This document shows positions 17,384 through 25,974 of a stretch of DNA of 44,014 nucleotides, piece by piece (the first letter of the stretch is position 1; each line of letters begins with the position of its first letter). The translations under genes were made by a program, and so were the position numbers. Origin of the DNA: Azoarcus sp. (GTDB lineage: Bacteria > Pseudomonadota > Gammaproteobacteria > Burkholderiales > Rhodocyclaceae); NCBI GenBank assembly GCA_030604735.1, contig JAUVVG010000032.1, forward strand, positions 1 to 44,014. Direction: 5' to 3'. Below the pieces are notes generated by a model. The model saw only the letters and a list, made by a program, of their open reading frames with translations, was not told the DNA's origin and did not search any database.

Positions 17384-18433
17384 ATGATCCAATCGGATGC
17401 CGTTCAGATAACCCCCGATATCCTTGCCCTCATCGCCGGCATCGATGAGTTCAAGGGTGCTTGGCGTGCACTCGGTACGCTGGCACCGGACAGGCTATCC
17501 GCACTTCGGCGGGTCGCCACCATCGAGAGCATCGGCTCATCCACGCGCATCGAGGGTAGCCGGCTGTCCGATCGCGACGTCGAGCGCCTGCTGTCCAATC
17601 TGGAGATCAAGTCGTTCACGACCCGCGACGAACAAGAGGTCGCCGGCTACGCCGAAGTCATGGAGCTGGTGTTCTCATCCTGGCAGGACATTGCGTTGAC
17701 CGAGAATCACGTCAAGCAACTGCACCGCGATCTGCTCACCTACAGCGAGAAGGACGCCTGGCACCGCGGCAACTACAAAACCTCCACCAACAGCGTGATG
17801 GCCTTCGACGAGGACGGCAATCAACTCGGTGTCGTCTTCGCGACCGCAACGCCGTTCGACACGCCGACCCTGATGACCGAATTGATCACCTGGTTCAACC
17901 AGGAACGCGCGACGGCAAGGTTTCACCCGTTGCTGCTGATCGGTATCTGGGTCGTGGTTTTCCTCGAAATCCATCCTTTCCAGGACGGCAACGGCCGGCT
18001 GAGCCGCGTCCTCACGACCTTGTTGCTGCTGCAAGCCGGCTACGCCTATGTCCCCTACAGCTCGCTGGAAAGCGTGATCGAGCAGAACAAGGAGGCTTAC
18101 TACCTTGCCCTTCGGCAGACGCAGGGCACGATTCGTAGCGACACCCCGAATTGGCAGCCCTGGCTGGCCTTCTTCCTGCGCGCTCTGGCCGAGCAGGTGC
18201 GCCGTCTCAACCGCAAGGTAGAGCGCGAAAAGCTGGTCCTGGCTGCGCTGCCCGAACTGTCCTTGCAGATCGTCGAGTTTGCCCGCGAACACGGCCGCAT
18301 CACCATGGGTGACGCGATCCGCCTAACCGGAAGTAGTCGCAACACGCTCAAACAGCACTTTCGTGCACTGGTCGAACGCGGTCATCTTGACCCACGTGGC
18401 AGTGGTCGTGGTGCTTGGTACGAGTTGAAATAG
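17384..18433 (+). CDS. Fic-domain protein with N-terminal inhibitory motif and winged-helix C terminus
   Basis: The 349-residue protein carries the full Fic catalytic motif HPFQDGNGRLSR (about residues 200-211), which typically transfers AMP to a target protein hydroxyl. An inhibitory helix motif, SSTRIEGS, lies at about residues 49-56; its Glu normally blocks productive ATP binding (class II Fic). The last 65 or so residues (ITMGDAIRLTGSSRNTLKQH) look like a winged helix-turn-helix. A TTG at 17375 is an alternative start. No antitoxin gene is adjacent, consistent with intramolecular inhibition. The target is unknown. It lies between an IS scar and a HsdR-like remnant. Confidence 0.9.
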   Translation: MIQSDAVQITPDILALIAGIDEFKGAWRALGTLAPDRLSALRRVATIESIGSSTRIEGSRLSDRDVERLLSNLEIKSFTTRDEQEVAGYAEVMELVFSSWQDIALTENHVKQLHRDLLTYSEKDAWHRGNYKTSTNSVMAFDEDGNQLGVVFATATPFDTPTLMTELITWFNQERATARFHPLLLIGIWVVVFLEIHPFQDGNGRLSRVLTTLLLLQAGYAYVPYSSLESVIEQNKEAYYLALRQTQGTIRSDTPNWQPWLAFFLRALAEQVRRLNRKVEREKLVLAALPELSLQIVEFAREHGRITMGDAIRLTGSSRNTLKQHFRALVERGHLDPRGSGRGAWYELK

Positions 18434-18489
18434 CGCGAGCCGTCCGAAGAACGCCAAGGAAATCCCGGACCTATCAAAGAAGCCACCGC

Positions 18490-18593
18490 CCCCGTATCAA
18501 GATCAACAAGCTGCTCGAAGCAGCGGGCTGGCGCTTCTTCGCGGATTGCAACGGCCCAGCCAACATCCGCCTCGAACCCGGTGTGACTATTCA
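18490..18593 (+). pseudogene. short remnant resembling the N terminus of type I restriction subunit HsdR
   Basis: One frame reads KINKLLEAAGWRFFAD then GPANIRLEPGVTI, which resembles the start of type I restriction endonuclease R subunits. No start codon with a ribosome site precedes it and the similarity ends after about 35 residues. The rest of the 365-base interval between fic and the next gene shows nothing I recognise. Fic genes often sit inside type I restriction loci, so this may be what is left of one. Recognition is by eye only. Confidence 0.4.
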
Positions 18594-18798
18594 GCAGATT
18601 TCAAATCGGATCCGACACCGACTATGTCATTGTCAGCAGACAGCGACCCGTCTCGAGCTGTCCGTGGTTGTTACATTCCTCTTGCTTGTTGATTGTGGTT
18701 GTCTATGCTGAATGAATTAGCCAACAACATAGCTGTGAGTCTCGCGTGGCCGTAAGACGTTTATCAAACAATATGATGAACGCACAAGGAGGGGATGA

Positions 18799-19128
18799 AT
18801 GAGCACGAGCGCGAACATCGAAGGCAAAGTCGATATAAACGAATTCGTCTCGCAGGCGGCGGGGCTCGCCAAGGCGCTGGATGCGGGGACCGCCCTGCTC
18901 TACAACGCTAGTGGCAAGACGGTGACGTTCTACTGCTACAACGGTGGCGATGTCGTGATGATGGTTCCGTATTGCAAGCCCACCATCGCGTCTGGCTATT
19001 CGGGCCTCATCGCGGCGGGCGGAACGTCATTCAAGGTGTTTGCGGACAATAAGGGCGATGCCGAGTTCAGGGTCAAGCCGAACAAGGCCTACGTGTTCAA
19101 GGGGCCGGGTATGGTGGAGCAGGTCTAG
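18799..19128 (+). CDS. uncharacterised 109-residue protein
   Basis: I do not recognise this protein. It has no signal peptide or membrane segment. From about residue 30 it alternates in a beta-strand-like pattern (ALLYNASGKTVTFYCYNGGD, then TSFKVFADNKGDAEFRV), suggesting a small all-beta domain with two cysteines. AAGGAGGGG precedes the ATG, one of the strongest ribosome sites in the window, so it is likely expressed. The flanking Fic/HsdR remnant and GNAT genes give no functional clue. Confidence 0.7.
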   Translation: MSTSANIEGKVDINEFVSQAAGLAKALDAGTALLYNASGKTVTFYCYNGGDVVMMVPYCKPTIASGYSGLIAAGGTSFKVFADNKGDAEFRVKPNKAYVFKGPGMVEQV

Positions 19129-19141
19129 GTCGGCGTTGGAT

Positions 19142-19438
19142 TCATGTCGCAATGACATCGGACCATTCCGGATGACGTTTGGACTGTGCCTTCACGAATG
19201 GACAGAGCGGGAGCACTTGATAGCCGCCGTGTCGGGCCTCTTCAACGAGGCTTTCGGCGAGCATCAGACCGATGCCCAGTCCGCGCATCGTATCGGGTAC
19301 CGAGGTGTGGTCGGCAATGACGAGTCTGGCGTTTGCCTTGCTGAACGAAAGCTCGGCCGTTTCCGTCATGCCATCCACATGGGCGATGTATCGGCCCTTG
19401 GTTTCAGAGTCTTCTCGACTGATGGTTATTCTCGGCAT
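19142..19438 (-). CDS. small GNAT-like N-acetyltransferase (YjdJ/COG2388 type)
   Basis: The 98-residue protein starts MPRITISREDSETKGRY and contains ADHTSVPDTMRGLGIGLML, the acetyl-CoA-binding V-x-x-x-x-RG-x-G region, and a C-terminal LCPFVKAQ segment with HPEW. These are typical of the short GNAT proteins related to YjdJ. The substrate is unknown. I start at the ATG at 19438 because GGAGG lies just upstream; the frame is open further to 19561 without support. It converges on the 109-residue protein gene with 13 bases between stops. Confidence 0.85.
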   Translation of the reverse strand: MPRITISREDSETKGRYIAHVDGMTETAELSFSKANARLVIADHTSVPDTMRGLGIGLMLAESLVEEARHGGYQVLPLCPFVKAQSKRHPEWSDVIAT

Positions 19439-19482
19439 ACGCTTCCTCCAGCATGCTTGCGTCCTTGTCCGATCAATCTTCC

Positions 19483-19695
19483 CTACTTGCGAAGCAAGCG
19501 TGCAGCAAGCCGGGCGGATACAGGTATGGCCAGCAACGCTGACAAAGCGGCAACGGGCCATGCAAGTACGAACGCCATCGCCCAGCGCATCATGAAGTCA
19601 GGGCCGAAACCAAGATTGATCGCAGTCACCACAGCAGTCATCACGATTGCCATGATGCCTGACATGATAAGGGGCTGAACCACGCGACTCGTCAT
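19483..19695 (-). CDS. DUF2798-type small membrane protein
   Basis: The 70-residue protein has two hydrophobic helices (MSGIMAIVMTAVVTAINLG and AMAFVLAWPVAALSALLAIP) separated by a short FMMRW loop, the pattern of DUF2798. The ATG at 19695 has AGGAG about 10 bases upstream. It precedes the GNAT gene by 44 bases on the same strand, so the two may be co-transcribed. Function unknown. Confidence 0.8.
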   Translation of the reverse strand: MTSRVVQPLIMSGIMAIVMTAVVTAINLGFGPDFMMRWAMAFVLAWPVAALSALLAIPVSARLAARLLRK

Positions 19696-19820
19696 AGAAA
19701 CGGCTCTCCTTTTGCTCGTGGCAGAATTTCTAACGCACCGGCGGGTGGGCAGGCGGGCTTGTTCCACCCGTTCGCGGGAACCACTTCCGCGGCCGGCGCA
19801 GGTCTCACGGTGCAGCCTGA

Positions 19821-20810
19821 TCAGGTATTGTGTTTAATCGGCGTGACCAGCTCACCAATGCCATCGACGACGATTCGAAGTGAATCTCCGGCTGCGAGGA
19901 AGCGCCCACGGGCCATCCCAACGCCTGCCGGCGTACCCGTCGCGATGACGTCTCCAGGCCTTAAGGTGACACGCATGCTGAGATGCGAAACCTGCTCGGC
20001 CATCGTGAAGATCAGCTGATCGGTGCTCGAGTCCTGCATGATTTCGTCATTGAGCCAGAGCTGGATCTTCATCCTCGACGCGTCCTCGATGTGGTCCACC
20101 GGTGTTATCCAGGGCCCCATCGGACAGGATCCGTCAAAACACTTTTGTCCAATCCAGTCGAAACGGAACGGGGAGTTCTCAGCAATACCGTGCCGTTTCA
20201 AATGGTCGCGCGCGGATAGATCATTGACGATGGTGAACCCCGCCACGTACTTCATTGCGTCCTCGATATCGACATTGCGCGCCTCGCGCCCAATGACGAG
20301 TGCGACCTCCGCCTCCCAGTCCACTTGCTTTGAATACGCGGGTAGCGCAACGGGTTCGCCGGGGCCACGCACCGAAGTGATCGGAGCCTTCAGGAAATGC
20401 CACGGCTTCAATCCGATCTCATGAGGATCGGGCTCGGCAGGCAGCCCCATTGCGCGTGACATTTCCTCGACGTGGTCACGGTAGTTGGCTCCAGCGCAGT
20501 AAATCGCTCCCGGGTAAAGTACAGGCGCCAGCAACTCGACATCCTCCAGGCGCATTCCGTGCAAACCCAATGTGCCCTCGACGAATCGCGAGGCGACATC
20601 GGCGAGAACGCTACCGAAGACATCCCAGTGCGCCAACACCGCGAGCGTGCTGGGTTCGAGATGCAGACTGCGCTGCAACTCGGTTTCCCAGGGGCGAACA
20701 ATCGTCAACGCCTGCAGCACGTCCAGCACGCGTCCATCAACGAGAATGGCCGCACGACCCTGATCTGATCCGTTCTTGTAGTTCAGCAGATGAAATTTTG
20801 GGGCGGTCAT
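19821..20810 (-). CDS. fumarylacetoacetate hydrolase-family protein
   Basis: The 329-residue protein has the FAH fold signature: YCAGANYRDHVEEM, metal-binding DWEAEVALVIG, IVNDLSARD, KCFDGSCPMGPW, and VIATGTPAGVG near the end. Family members hydrolyse or decarboxylate ring-cleavage products using Mg2+ or Ca2+. Being last in an operon with an extradiol dioxygenase, it probably hydrolyses the ring-opened product; the exact substrate is not determinable. The start overlaps the previous stop (TAATG). Confidence 0.9.
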   Translation of the reverse strand: MTAPKFHLLNYKNGSDQGRAAILVDGRVLDVLQALTIVRPWETELQRSLHLEPSTLAVLAHWDVFGSVLADVASRFVEGTLGLHGMRLEDVELLAPVLYPGAIYCAGANYRDHVEEMSRAMGLPAEPDPHEIGLKPWHFLKAPITSVRGPGEPVALPAYSKQVDWEAEVALVIGREARNVDIEDAMKYVAGFTIVNDLSARDHLKRHGIAENSPFRFDWIGQKCFDGSCPMGPWITPVDHIEDASRMKIQLWLNDEIMQDSSTDQLIFTMAEQVSHLSMRVTLRPGDVIATGTPAGVGMARGRFLAAGDSLRIVVDGIGELVTPIKHNT

Positions 20811-21739
20811 TATTTTGGACTCCTTTCCGAGGGTGGGCGCTGCATACCCTCAAGCACTTCGTAAACAACAGCGATGTCTTCATCCTGCCTTCCGGCAAGC
20901 AGTGCCTGGCGGTAACAACGCGCCGCGACGTCCATCAATGGCGTCGCCGTATCAATCGATTGCGCCATGGACTCGACCAGATCGACATACTTCTCCAGCG
21001 TCCCCAGCGGTCCGGGTGCCGGCGTAAAGGACCGCTCCGCCATCATTGGCGCCCGAACAGCGAACATCGTGGAGGCGCCAGCCGAGGCACCAATGACTTC
21101 GACGAGCTGCCGGGGGTCCAGACCGGCACGCACGCCGAGCAGCATCGCTTCGGCAGCCGCGAGATTGTTGATTGCGACCAGATGGTTGGCTACCAGCTTC
21201 ATCTTCGAGGCCGTTCCAAAGCTGCCCAGATAGAACTGACGGCCCGCCAAAGCCTCGAGAACAGGCTCGATGGCCCTTGCCGCGACCTCGTCACCAGACG
21301 AGAACACGACCGCCTGGCGCCTTGCCACCATCATCGGCGTACCGCTGATCTCGCAATCGAGAAGGACGCCCCCTGCCTGCTCGATGCGTTGTGCATGATG
21401 GCGTTTGAACTCGAGCGGATAGGTACTCAGGCTTGCGATGATCGTCCCGGGATGAACGTGGCTCAGAATGCTGTCCGGGCCATCGAAAACCGATTCGAAT
21501 GCGGCTACCGACGGGAGCAGTTCCAGCACGATGTCAGCGCCCGCTACAACCTCGGCACAATTGCCCGCAGCGATTCCACCCAGCTCGACAAAGGGGCCGA
21601 TATTACTACGTCGGTAACCCACCACCTCGATGCCGCTTGCAATGAGATTGCGCGCCACCTCCAGCCCGATCAGGCCAATACCGATCAATCCGACTCGCAC
21701 CCTGGTGGGTGCAGGCGTGCGATTGTCAGGGGCGTCCAT
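20810..21739 (-). CDS. NAD(P)-dependent 3-hydroxyisobutyrate dehydrogenase-like oxidoreductase
   Basis: The 309-residue protein has a Rossmann motif GLIGIGLIGLEVARNL near residue 18, the substrate segment CEISGTPMMVARRQAVVFSS, and the catalytic-lysine region KMKLVANHLVAI of the beta-hydroxyacid dehydrogenase family. The canonical glycine-rich SGG is SGTP here. AAGGAG precedes the ATG at 21739; an ATG at 21763 is the alternative. It may oxidise or reduce a hydroxy-acid intermediate of the ring-cleavage route run by its neighbours. Confidence 0.87.
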   Translation of the reverse strand: MDAPDNRTPAPTRVRVGLIGIGLIGLEVARNLIASGIEVVGYRRSNIGPFVELGGIAAGNCAEVVAGADIVLELLPSVAAFESVFDGPDSILSHVHPGTIIASLSTYPLEFKRHHAQRIEQAGGVLLDCEISGTPMMVARRQAVVFSSGDEVAARAIEPVLEALAGRQFYLGSFGTASKMKLVANHLVAINNLAAAEAMLLGVRAGLDPRQLVEVIGASAGASTMFAVRAPMMAERSFTPAPGPLGTLEKYVDLVESMAQSIDTATPLMDVAARCYRQALLAGRQDEDIAVVYEVLEGMQRPPSERSPK

Positions 21740-21752
21740 ACAAGCTCCTTTC

Positions 21753-22124
21753 TCAATAAACATTGACGCTGCATTTGGATAAGCTGAGGCTGAAGCTGAT
21801 TCGCCCCTCCATCAGCATCCACTCGCGAAGTTCGTAGTCGAAAACCCCTTCGGCGATGAATGGATCCTGCAGCGCGATCGCCTCGGCCTCGTCGCGTGAG
21901 GACGCCCGAATGATCGTCAGTCCGCCAAGCTCCCCGGGTTTCCGATCCTTGGCAACAAAAGGCCCCGAAGCAAAGATCTGACCACGCCCCTCGGCCGCCA
22001 CCATCCAGCGCAGATGCTCGGTCAACAATGTGTCAACGCGGTCAATCGCGCGCGGGGTGCGCAACATCACAAAGAACCTCTTCGCCAGCATCGTGGTGAG
22101 CAGTTCTGCTGCTTCCGTATCCAT
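21753..22124 (-). CDS. YciI-like protein
   Basis: The 123-residue protein matches YciI/YCII-related proteins: an N-terminal strand KRFFVMLRTP, RVDTLLTEHLRWM with the family His, GQIFASGPFVA, and GLTIIRASSRDEAEAIALQDPF. The ferredoxin-like fold resembles muconolactone isomerase, so an isomerase or lactone-handling role in the aromatic route is possible but unproven. AGGAGGG precedes the ATG. The last 15 or so residues are unusual for the family. Confidence 0.85.
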   Translation of the reverse strand: MDTEAAELLTTMLAKRFFVMLRTPRAIDRVDTLLTEHLRWMVAAEGRGQIFASGPFVAKDRKPGELGGLTIIRASSRDEAEAIALQDPFIAEGVFDYELREWMLMEGRISFSLSLSKCSVNVY

Positions 22125-22157
22125 GTTTCGCCCTCCTGGGTCGCTGCGGAAGAATGT

Positions 22158-23069
22158 TCAAGGCTCGTAGTTCTTCCCGAAATCCTCCGGAGGCGGACTC
22201 GGTGCCCAAAGGAACATGATGTCTTGTGGGGGGACATCGACGGGCTCCCATTCCGCGTCGTCCGGGATGACATCGATATCCCAGTAGTACTCGACCATGC
22301 TGTTCCACGGATCACGAAAGTACTGAAAGAAGTTCGACCCACCGATGTGCCTACCCAGACCCCACACGTGCCGGTAACCTGCATCGACCATCTGCTTGGC
22401 GCCAACCCCGAGTTCATCGATGGAGCCCACCTCGAAACTCAAGTGGTGCAACCCGGGACGGTCGTTCTTCAATAGACCGAGCACATGATGATCGCCACCG
22501 TTCCCGCAGCGCAGGAACGCGACAAAGTCGCCACTGCGATCGGTCAGTTTCATGCCGAGAATGTCGGTGTAGAAGGCAATCGAACGGTTCACGTCGGTCG
22601 TGAACTTGATCAGATGTCCCAGCTTTCTGGGGACGGCGGTGAGCGACTTCGGGGGGCAACCGACTTCGGCGAAGCGCGCGTAATGTCCCGGAGAGTTGAA
22701 GCTTTGCGGCGTACCCGCAACCGTCGGTGCCGACTCTGCGACACGCAGGTTGATCAGCGTCCCGTCCGGATCTGCAAACCAGATCCCATCGCTACCATCT
22801 TCGAAGGGTGGCTTGACCAAGGCTACGCCCGCCTTTTTCAGGCGTGCCTTGATGACCGGCAGCTCGACGGCGCTGGTACCGAAGGAGATGTGATGCAGGC
22901 GCTTCTCCGGCGCCTCCAGCAGTACAACCTGATCCTGAGCCCTCCCCTTGCATCTCAGGGTCAGTCTATTGGACTGTGGAATCGCCTCGAGACCAAAGGC
23001 CTCGTAGAACGCGCGCCCGACCTCCAGATCGGGCACAGCGATGCCGACATGTTGTAAGGATCTGATCAT
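22158..23069 (-). CDS. second type I extradiol ring-cleavage dioxygenase
   Basis: The 303-residue, two-module VOC protein has the Fe(II) triad in the second module: His152 (LGHLIKFT), His209 (LHHLSFEV) and Glu260 (SMVEYYWD). The first module starts LQHVGIAVPDL. It resembles BphC-type 2,3-dihydroxybiphenyl/catechol dioxygenases and is not close to the dioxygenase at 3123-3980. The ATG at 23069 follows GAGGG; the frame is open to 23117. It leads a minus-strand operon with the YciI, dehydrogenase and FAH genes. Confidence 0.9.
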   Translation of the reverse strand: MIRSLQHVGIAVPDLEVGRAFYEAFGLEAIPQSNRLTLRCKGRAQDQVVLLEAPEKRLHHISFGTSAVELPVIKARLKKAGVALVKPPFEDGSDGIWFADPDGTLINLRVAESAPTVAGTPQSFNSPGHYARFAEVGCPPKSLTAVPRKLGHLIKFTTDVNRSIAFYTDILGMKLTDRSGDFVAFLRCGNGGDHHVLGLLKNDRPGLHHLSFEVGSIDELGVGAKQMVDAGYRHVWGLGRHIGGSNFFQYFRDPWNSMVEYYWDIDVIPDDAEWEPVDVPPQDIMFLWAPSPPPEDFGKNYEP

Positions 23070-23577
23070 GATTGAGCCCTCGCCTGTTGAATTGATCAAC
23101 GGGATATGCACCACCAACGCACCTTGGCGACAACACGCAGGGAGCCGGTCCCCGATGCACTTCCACTATGTGAGACGAGTCTAGGAGTCTGCGCGACAAA
23201 GGTCGAATGAGCATCTGGAATGGCGCGCATTTACGGAATGAATGAAGTGGCGCAGCAACATGCGGAGGTCACTTTCGCGGCAGTCGTCACCGTACCGGGG
23301 ACGTGTCTCTGCGCTGGCTACACGCGCATCGAAGCCGACCGCATGCGAAGTCGAGGGATGCTCGCACGAGTCCTTCTGCGACTTCAAGTTCGTCCTCGTC
23401 ACGGGGACATAACAATCTTCGGAAAAACGATAACGCGGATCTCGAGAGGATGACGAAGCCCCCAACTGCGCAGATCGACCGCGGCTACGGGGGCGGATTT
23501 GCCAACCACGTGCCGGGTGCATCTTGCGTTGCGGCTCGTGGTCACTCGCACCGCGACCCGACGGCTGGGTGTCGATC
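23070..23577. other. 508-base stretch without a recognised gene
   Basis: This region holds the upstream sequence of the dioxygenase operon (minus) and the downstream end of the LysR gene (minus). Open frames exist on both strands but lack ribosome sites and recognisable content. No strong hairpin with a T-run was found, so a terminator for the LysR gene is not evident. Confidence 0.5.
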
Positions 23578-24498
23578 TCAGGTATGCGGCCCTTCACGCC
23601 AGCCGGCAGTGAATTCCAGCAGATACTGGATCAGGCTTTCCGCCGCGGGCGATCGGTACCGACCCTTGCGTTCGAGGATGCAGATCTGGCGTTCGACCGT
23701 GGGTGCATCGACTTCGAGTCGAAGCAGGTGTGGTGGAAGCGTGCGCGGCATTGCGCTCGAAGGCAGCACGGCGATGCCTTCGCCGTTCTCGACCAGTGCG
23801 ATCGCTGTACTCATGTACGACACTTCGTAGGCCAGTTTCGGATGCAGGTGAAGTTGTCCGAAGGCCTGATCGGTCAGGCGCCGGATGCTCGTCCCTCGGG
23901 CCATGGCCACCAGGGGGTGGCGCGACAATTCGGTCCAGGTCAGCCTAGCGCGCGGTGGGTCAAACTGTTCCGGTCGCGCGAGCGCGACGAGTCGGTCCAT
24001 CAACAGATGTGTCATCGCGAATTCCTCTTCGGCCTGCATCGGCAGGCCGAGTGCCAGGTCGACTTCGCCGGCCTTGAGCGCCTCGATGACGGCGTCGGCC
24101 ACGCCGTCGCGCACTCCGACGCGTATGCCCGGCAGTTTGCGCCGGAAGCCGGGAATGGCTTCCGCGAGCAGCGTGGACGCGAGCGAGGGTAGCACGGCCA
24201 CTGCAACGCGTCCCCGGCGGCACTCGGAATAGTCGCGCAATTGGGCGATGCCTTCGTCGAGTTCGGCGATGACGCGGCGTGCGGTCACGAGCAACTCCTG
24301 CCCTGCCGGGGTCAGTTCCACCTTGCGCGTGGTGCGATGGAACAGCTTCAACTCGAGACTTTCCTCTAGATGTTTCACCTGCAGGCTCAAGGCCGGTTGC
24401 GACAGGAAGACGCGACTGGCAGCAGCCGAGAAACTCCCTTCCTCTGCAACCGCAATGAGCGCCTGAAGCTGCCGGACATCGAGATTAATACGATTCAT
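23578..24498 (-). CDS. LysR-type transcriptional regulator
   Basis: The 306-residue protein has the N-terminal helix-turn-helix DVRQLQALIAVAEEGSFSAAAS, then LSQPALSLQVKHLEESL, and a C-terminal effector-binding domain (CynR/CbbR-like arrangement). It is divergent from the AtuA-like/TRAP operon, with a short A/T-rich interval, and lies downstream of the second dioxygenase operon. It probably controls the plus-strand operon and perhaps both. The inducer is unknown. Confidence 0.92.
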   Translation of the reverse strand: MNRINLDVRQLQALIAVAEEGSFSAAASRVFLSQPALSLQVKHLEESLELKLFHRTTRKVELTPAGQELLVTARRVIAELDEGIAQLRDYSECRRGRVAVAVLPSLASTLLAEAIPGFRRKLPGIRVGVRDGVADAVIEALKAGEVDLALGLPMQAEEEFAMTHLLMDRLVALARPEQFDPPRARLTWTELSRHPLVAMARGTSIRRLTDQAFGQLHLHPKLAYEVSYMSTAIALVENGEGIAVLPSSAMPRTLPPHLLRLEVDAPTVERQICILERKGRYRSPAAESLIQYLLEFTAGWREGPHT

Positions 24499-24594
24499 AA
24501 ATAAATCTATTGATTAATTAAAATTGTTTAATAGCAGTGACTTTGCTTCAATGACTCCAAGACGTCAATGGCACACACAACGGAGGAGCCGCCC
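24499..24594. promoter_or_regulatory. A/T-rich LysR/AtuA divergent control region
   Basis: The first 35 bases after the LysR start are very A/T-rich in a GC-rich genome. They contain ATTGATTAATTAAAAT (about 24509-24524), which fits the T-N11-A form bound by LysR proteins. GGAGGAG at 24582-24588 sits 6 bases before the TTG I take as the atuA-like start. Assignment as operator is inference. Confidence 0.45.
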
Positions 24595-25974
24595 TTGAAC
24601 CAGGAGTCTTTACTCATCGGATGTGGTGCGGGGTTCGCCGGGGATCGCCTGGACGCGGCATTGCCGGTGGTAGCGGCCCTTATCGCCAGTGGTCGTCCCG
24701 CTTGTCTCATATTCGAAACCCTGGCGGAGCGCACGCTGGCCCTGGCGCAGGTGCGCCGTCGTCAGGATCGTGACGCGGGCTTTTACGTTGGTCTAGAGAA
24801 ACTCCTGGCGCCAGTGCTGCGCCTGTGCCTCGAGCACCACATTCCCATCATCGGTAACTTTGGCGCGGCCAATCCGGTCGGTGCCGCACATCACGTACGC
24901 GAGATTGCAAAGTCACTGGGCTGCGGCCCGATCCGCGTCGCCGCGGTAACAGGCGACGATCTGCTCGCGCGCATTCCGGCGACCGAGTTGCTGGCGATGC
25001 CCTTCCATCCGGCCGCAAACATCGACCCACAGGCCCTGGTTGCGGCCAACGTGTACCTCGGAGCAGAAGGGATCGCACAGGCGTTGGCGGAAGGCGCCGA
25101 CGTTATCGTGACTGGTCGAGTCGCGGACCCGGCGCTTGCGCTCGGGCCGCTCATGCACCACTTCGGCTGGCACGCGGACGACTGGGACCTGCTGGCGGCC
25201 GGAGTGCTCGCAGGGCATCTGCTCGAATGCGGAGCCCAGGTCACCGGCGGATACTTCGCGGATCCGGGCTTCAAGGATGTTCCCGACCTGGCCAACATCG
25301 GCTACCCGATCGCGGAGGTGAGCGCCACCGGCGAGATCGTCATCTTCAAGCCCGCGGGTAGCGGCGGCGTGGTCTCCGAGCTCACCGTGAAGGAGCAGAT
25401 GCTCTACGAGATCCACGACCCGTCGGCCTATTTGACGCCGGACGTGATCCTGGATCTGACCGCGGTCGAGGTTGAACAGATCGGCCCGGACCGCGTGCGC
25501 TTGTGCGGGGCCCGTGGCGCACCGCGCCCACCAACGCTCAAGGGGACGGTATGTTTCGACGGGGGCTGGATGGGCGAGGGGGAGATCTCGTACGCCGGCC
25601 CGAACTGCAATGCACGCGGACTGCTCGCCACTGAAGTCCTCAAACAGCGTCTGACCCGGTTGGACCTGGCAGTTGACGCGCATTTCGATCTGATTGGCGT
25701 CGCGAGTGTCTTCAACGACGATCTCGGCACCTGGATGAACCGTGTCGCCGCCACACCGGTGCCCGAGCTGCGGGTGCGCATGGCGGTGAGTGGTGTCCAT
25801 CGCGACGAGGTCGAGCGGGCGGTGCAGGAGGTCGAGGCGCTGTATACGACCGGCCCGGCCGGCGGCGGCGGGGTGCGCACGACGATTACCCCGTTGATGA
25901 ACTCGACTTCGGTGTACGTCGAGCGTGGGTTGCTCTGCGCCGAGGTGTCGATGCTGGAGGAGGACCACGCATGA
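24595..25974 (+). CDS. AtuA-like DUF1446 protein (core domain)
   Basis: The 459-residue protein starts ESLLIGCGAGFAGDRLDAA and shows FGAANPVGAAHHV, ADVIVTGRVADPALALG, GGYFADPG and GSGGVVSELTVKEQ, all hallmarks of DUF1446/AtuA, known from acyclic terpene catabolism. The enzymatic activity of the family is not established. I take TTG at 24595 because GGAGGAG lies 6 bases ahead; the ATG at 24568 has no ribosome site. Its stop overlaps the next start by 4 bases (ATGA). The C-terminal domain of larger AtuA proteins is encoded separately by the next gene. Confidence 0.87.
   Translation: MNQESLLIGCGAGFAGDRLDAALPVVAALIASGRPACLIFETLAERTLALAQVRRRQDRDAGFYVGLEKLLAPVLRLCLEHHIPIIGNFGAANPVGAAHHVREIAKSLGCGPIRVAAVTGDDLLARIPATELLAMPFHPAANIDPQALVAANVYLGAEGIAQALAEGADVIVTGRVADPALALGPLMHHFGWHADDWDLLAAGVLAGHLLECGAQVTGGYFADPGFKDVPDLANIGYPIAEVSATGEIVIFKPAGSGGVVSELTVKEQMLYEIHDPSAYLTPDVILDLTAVEVEQIGPDRVRLCGARGAPRPPTLKGTVCFDGGWMGEGEISYAGPNCNARGLLATEVLKQRLTRLDLAVDAHFDLIGVASVFNDDLGTWMNRVAATPVPELRVRMAVSGVHRDEVERAVQEVEALYTTGPAGGGGVRTTITPLMNSTSVYVERGLLCAEVSMLEEDHA

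Noticed and set aside
19142-19561. Longer start (19561) for the GNAT-like gene
   Set aside because: The added 41 residues are cysteine/arginine-rich noise; the ATG at 19438 has GGAGG directly upstream.
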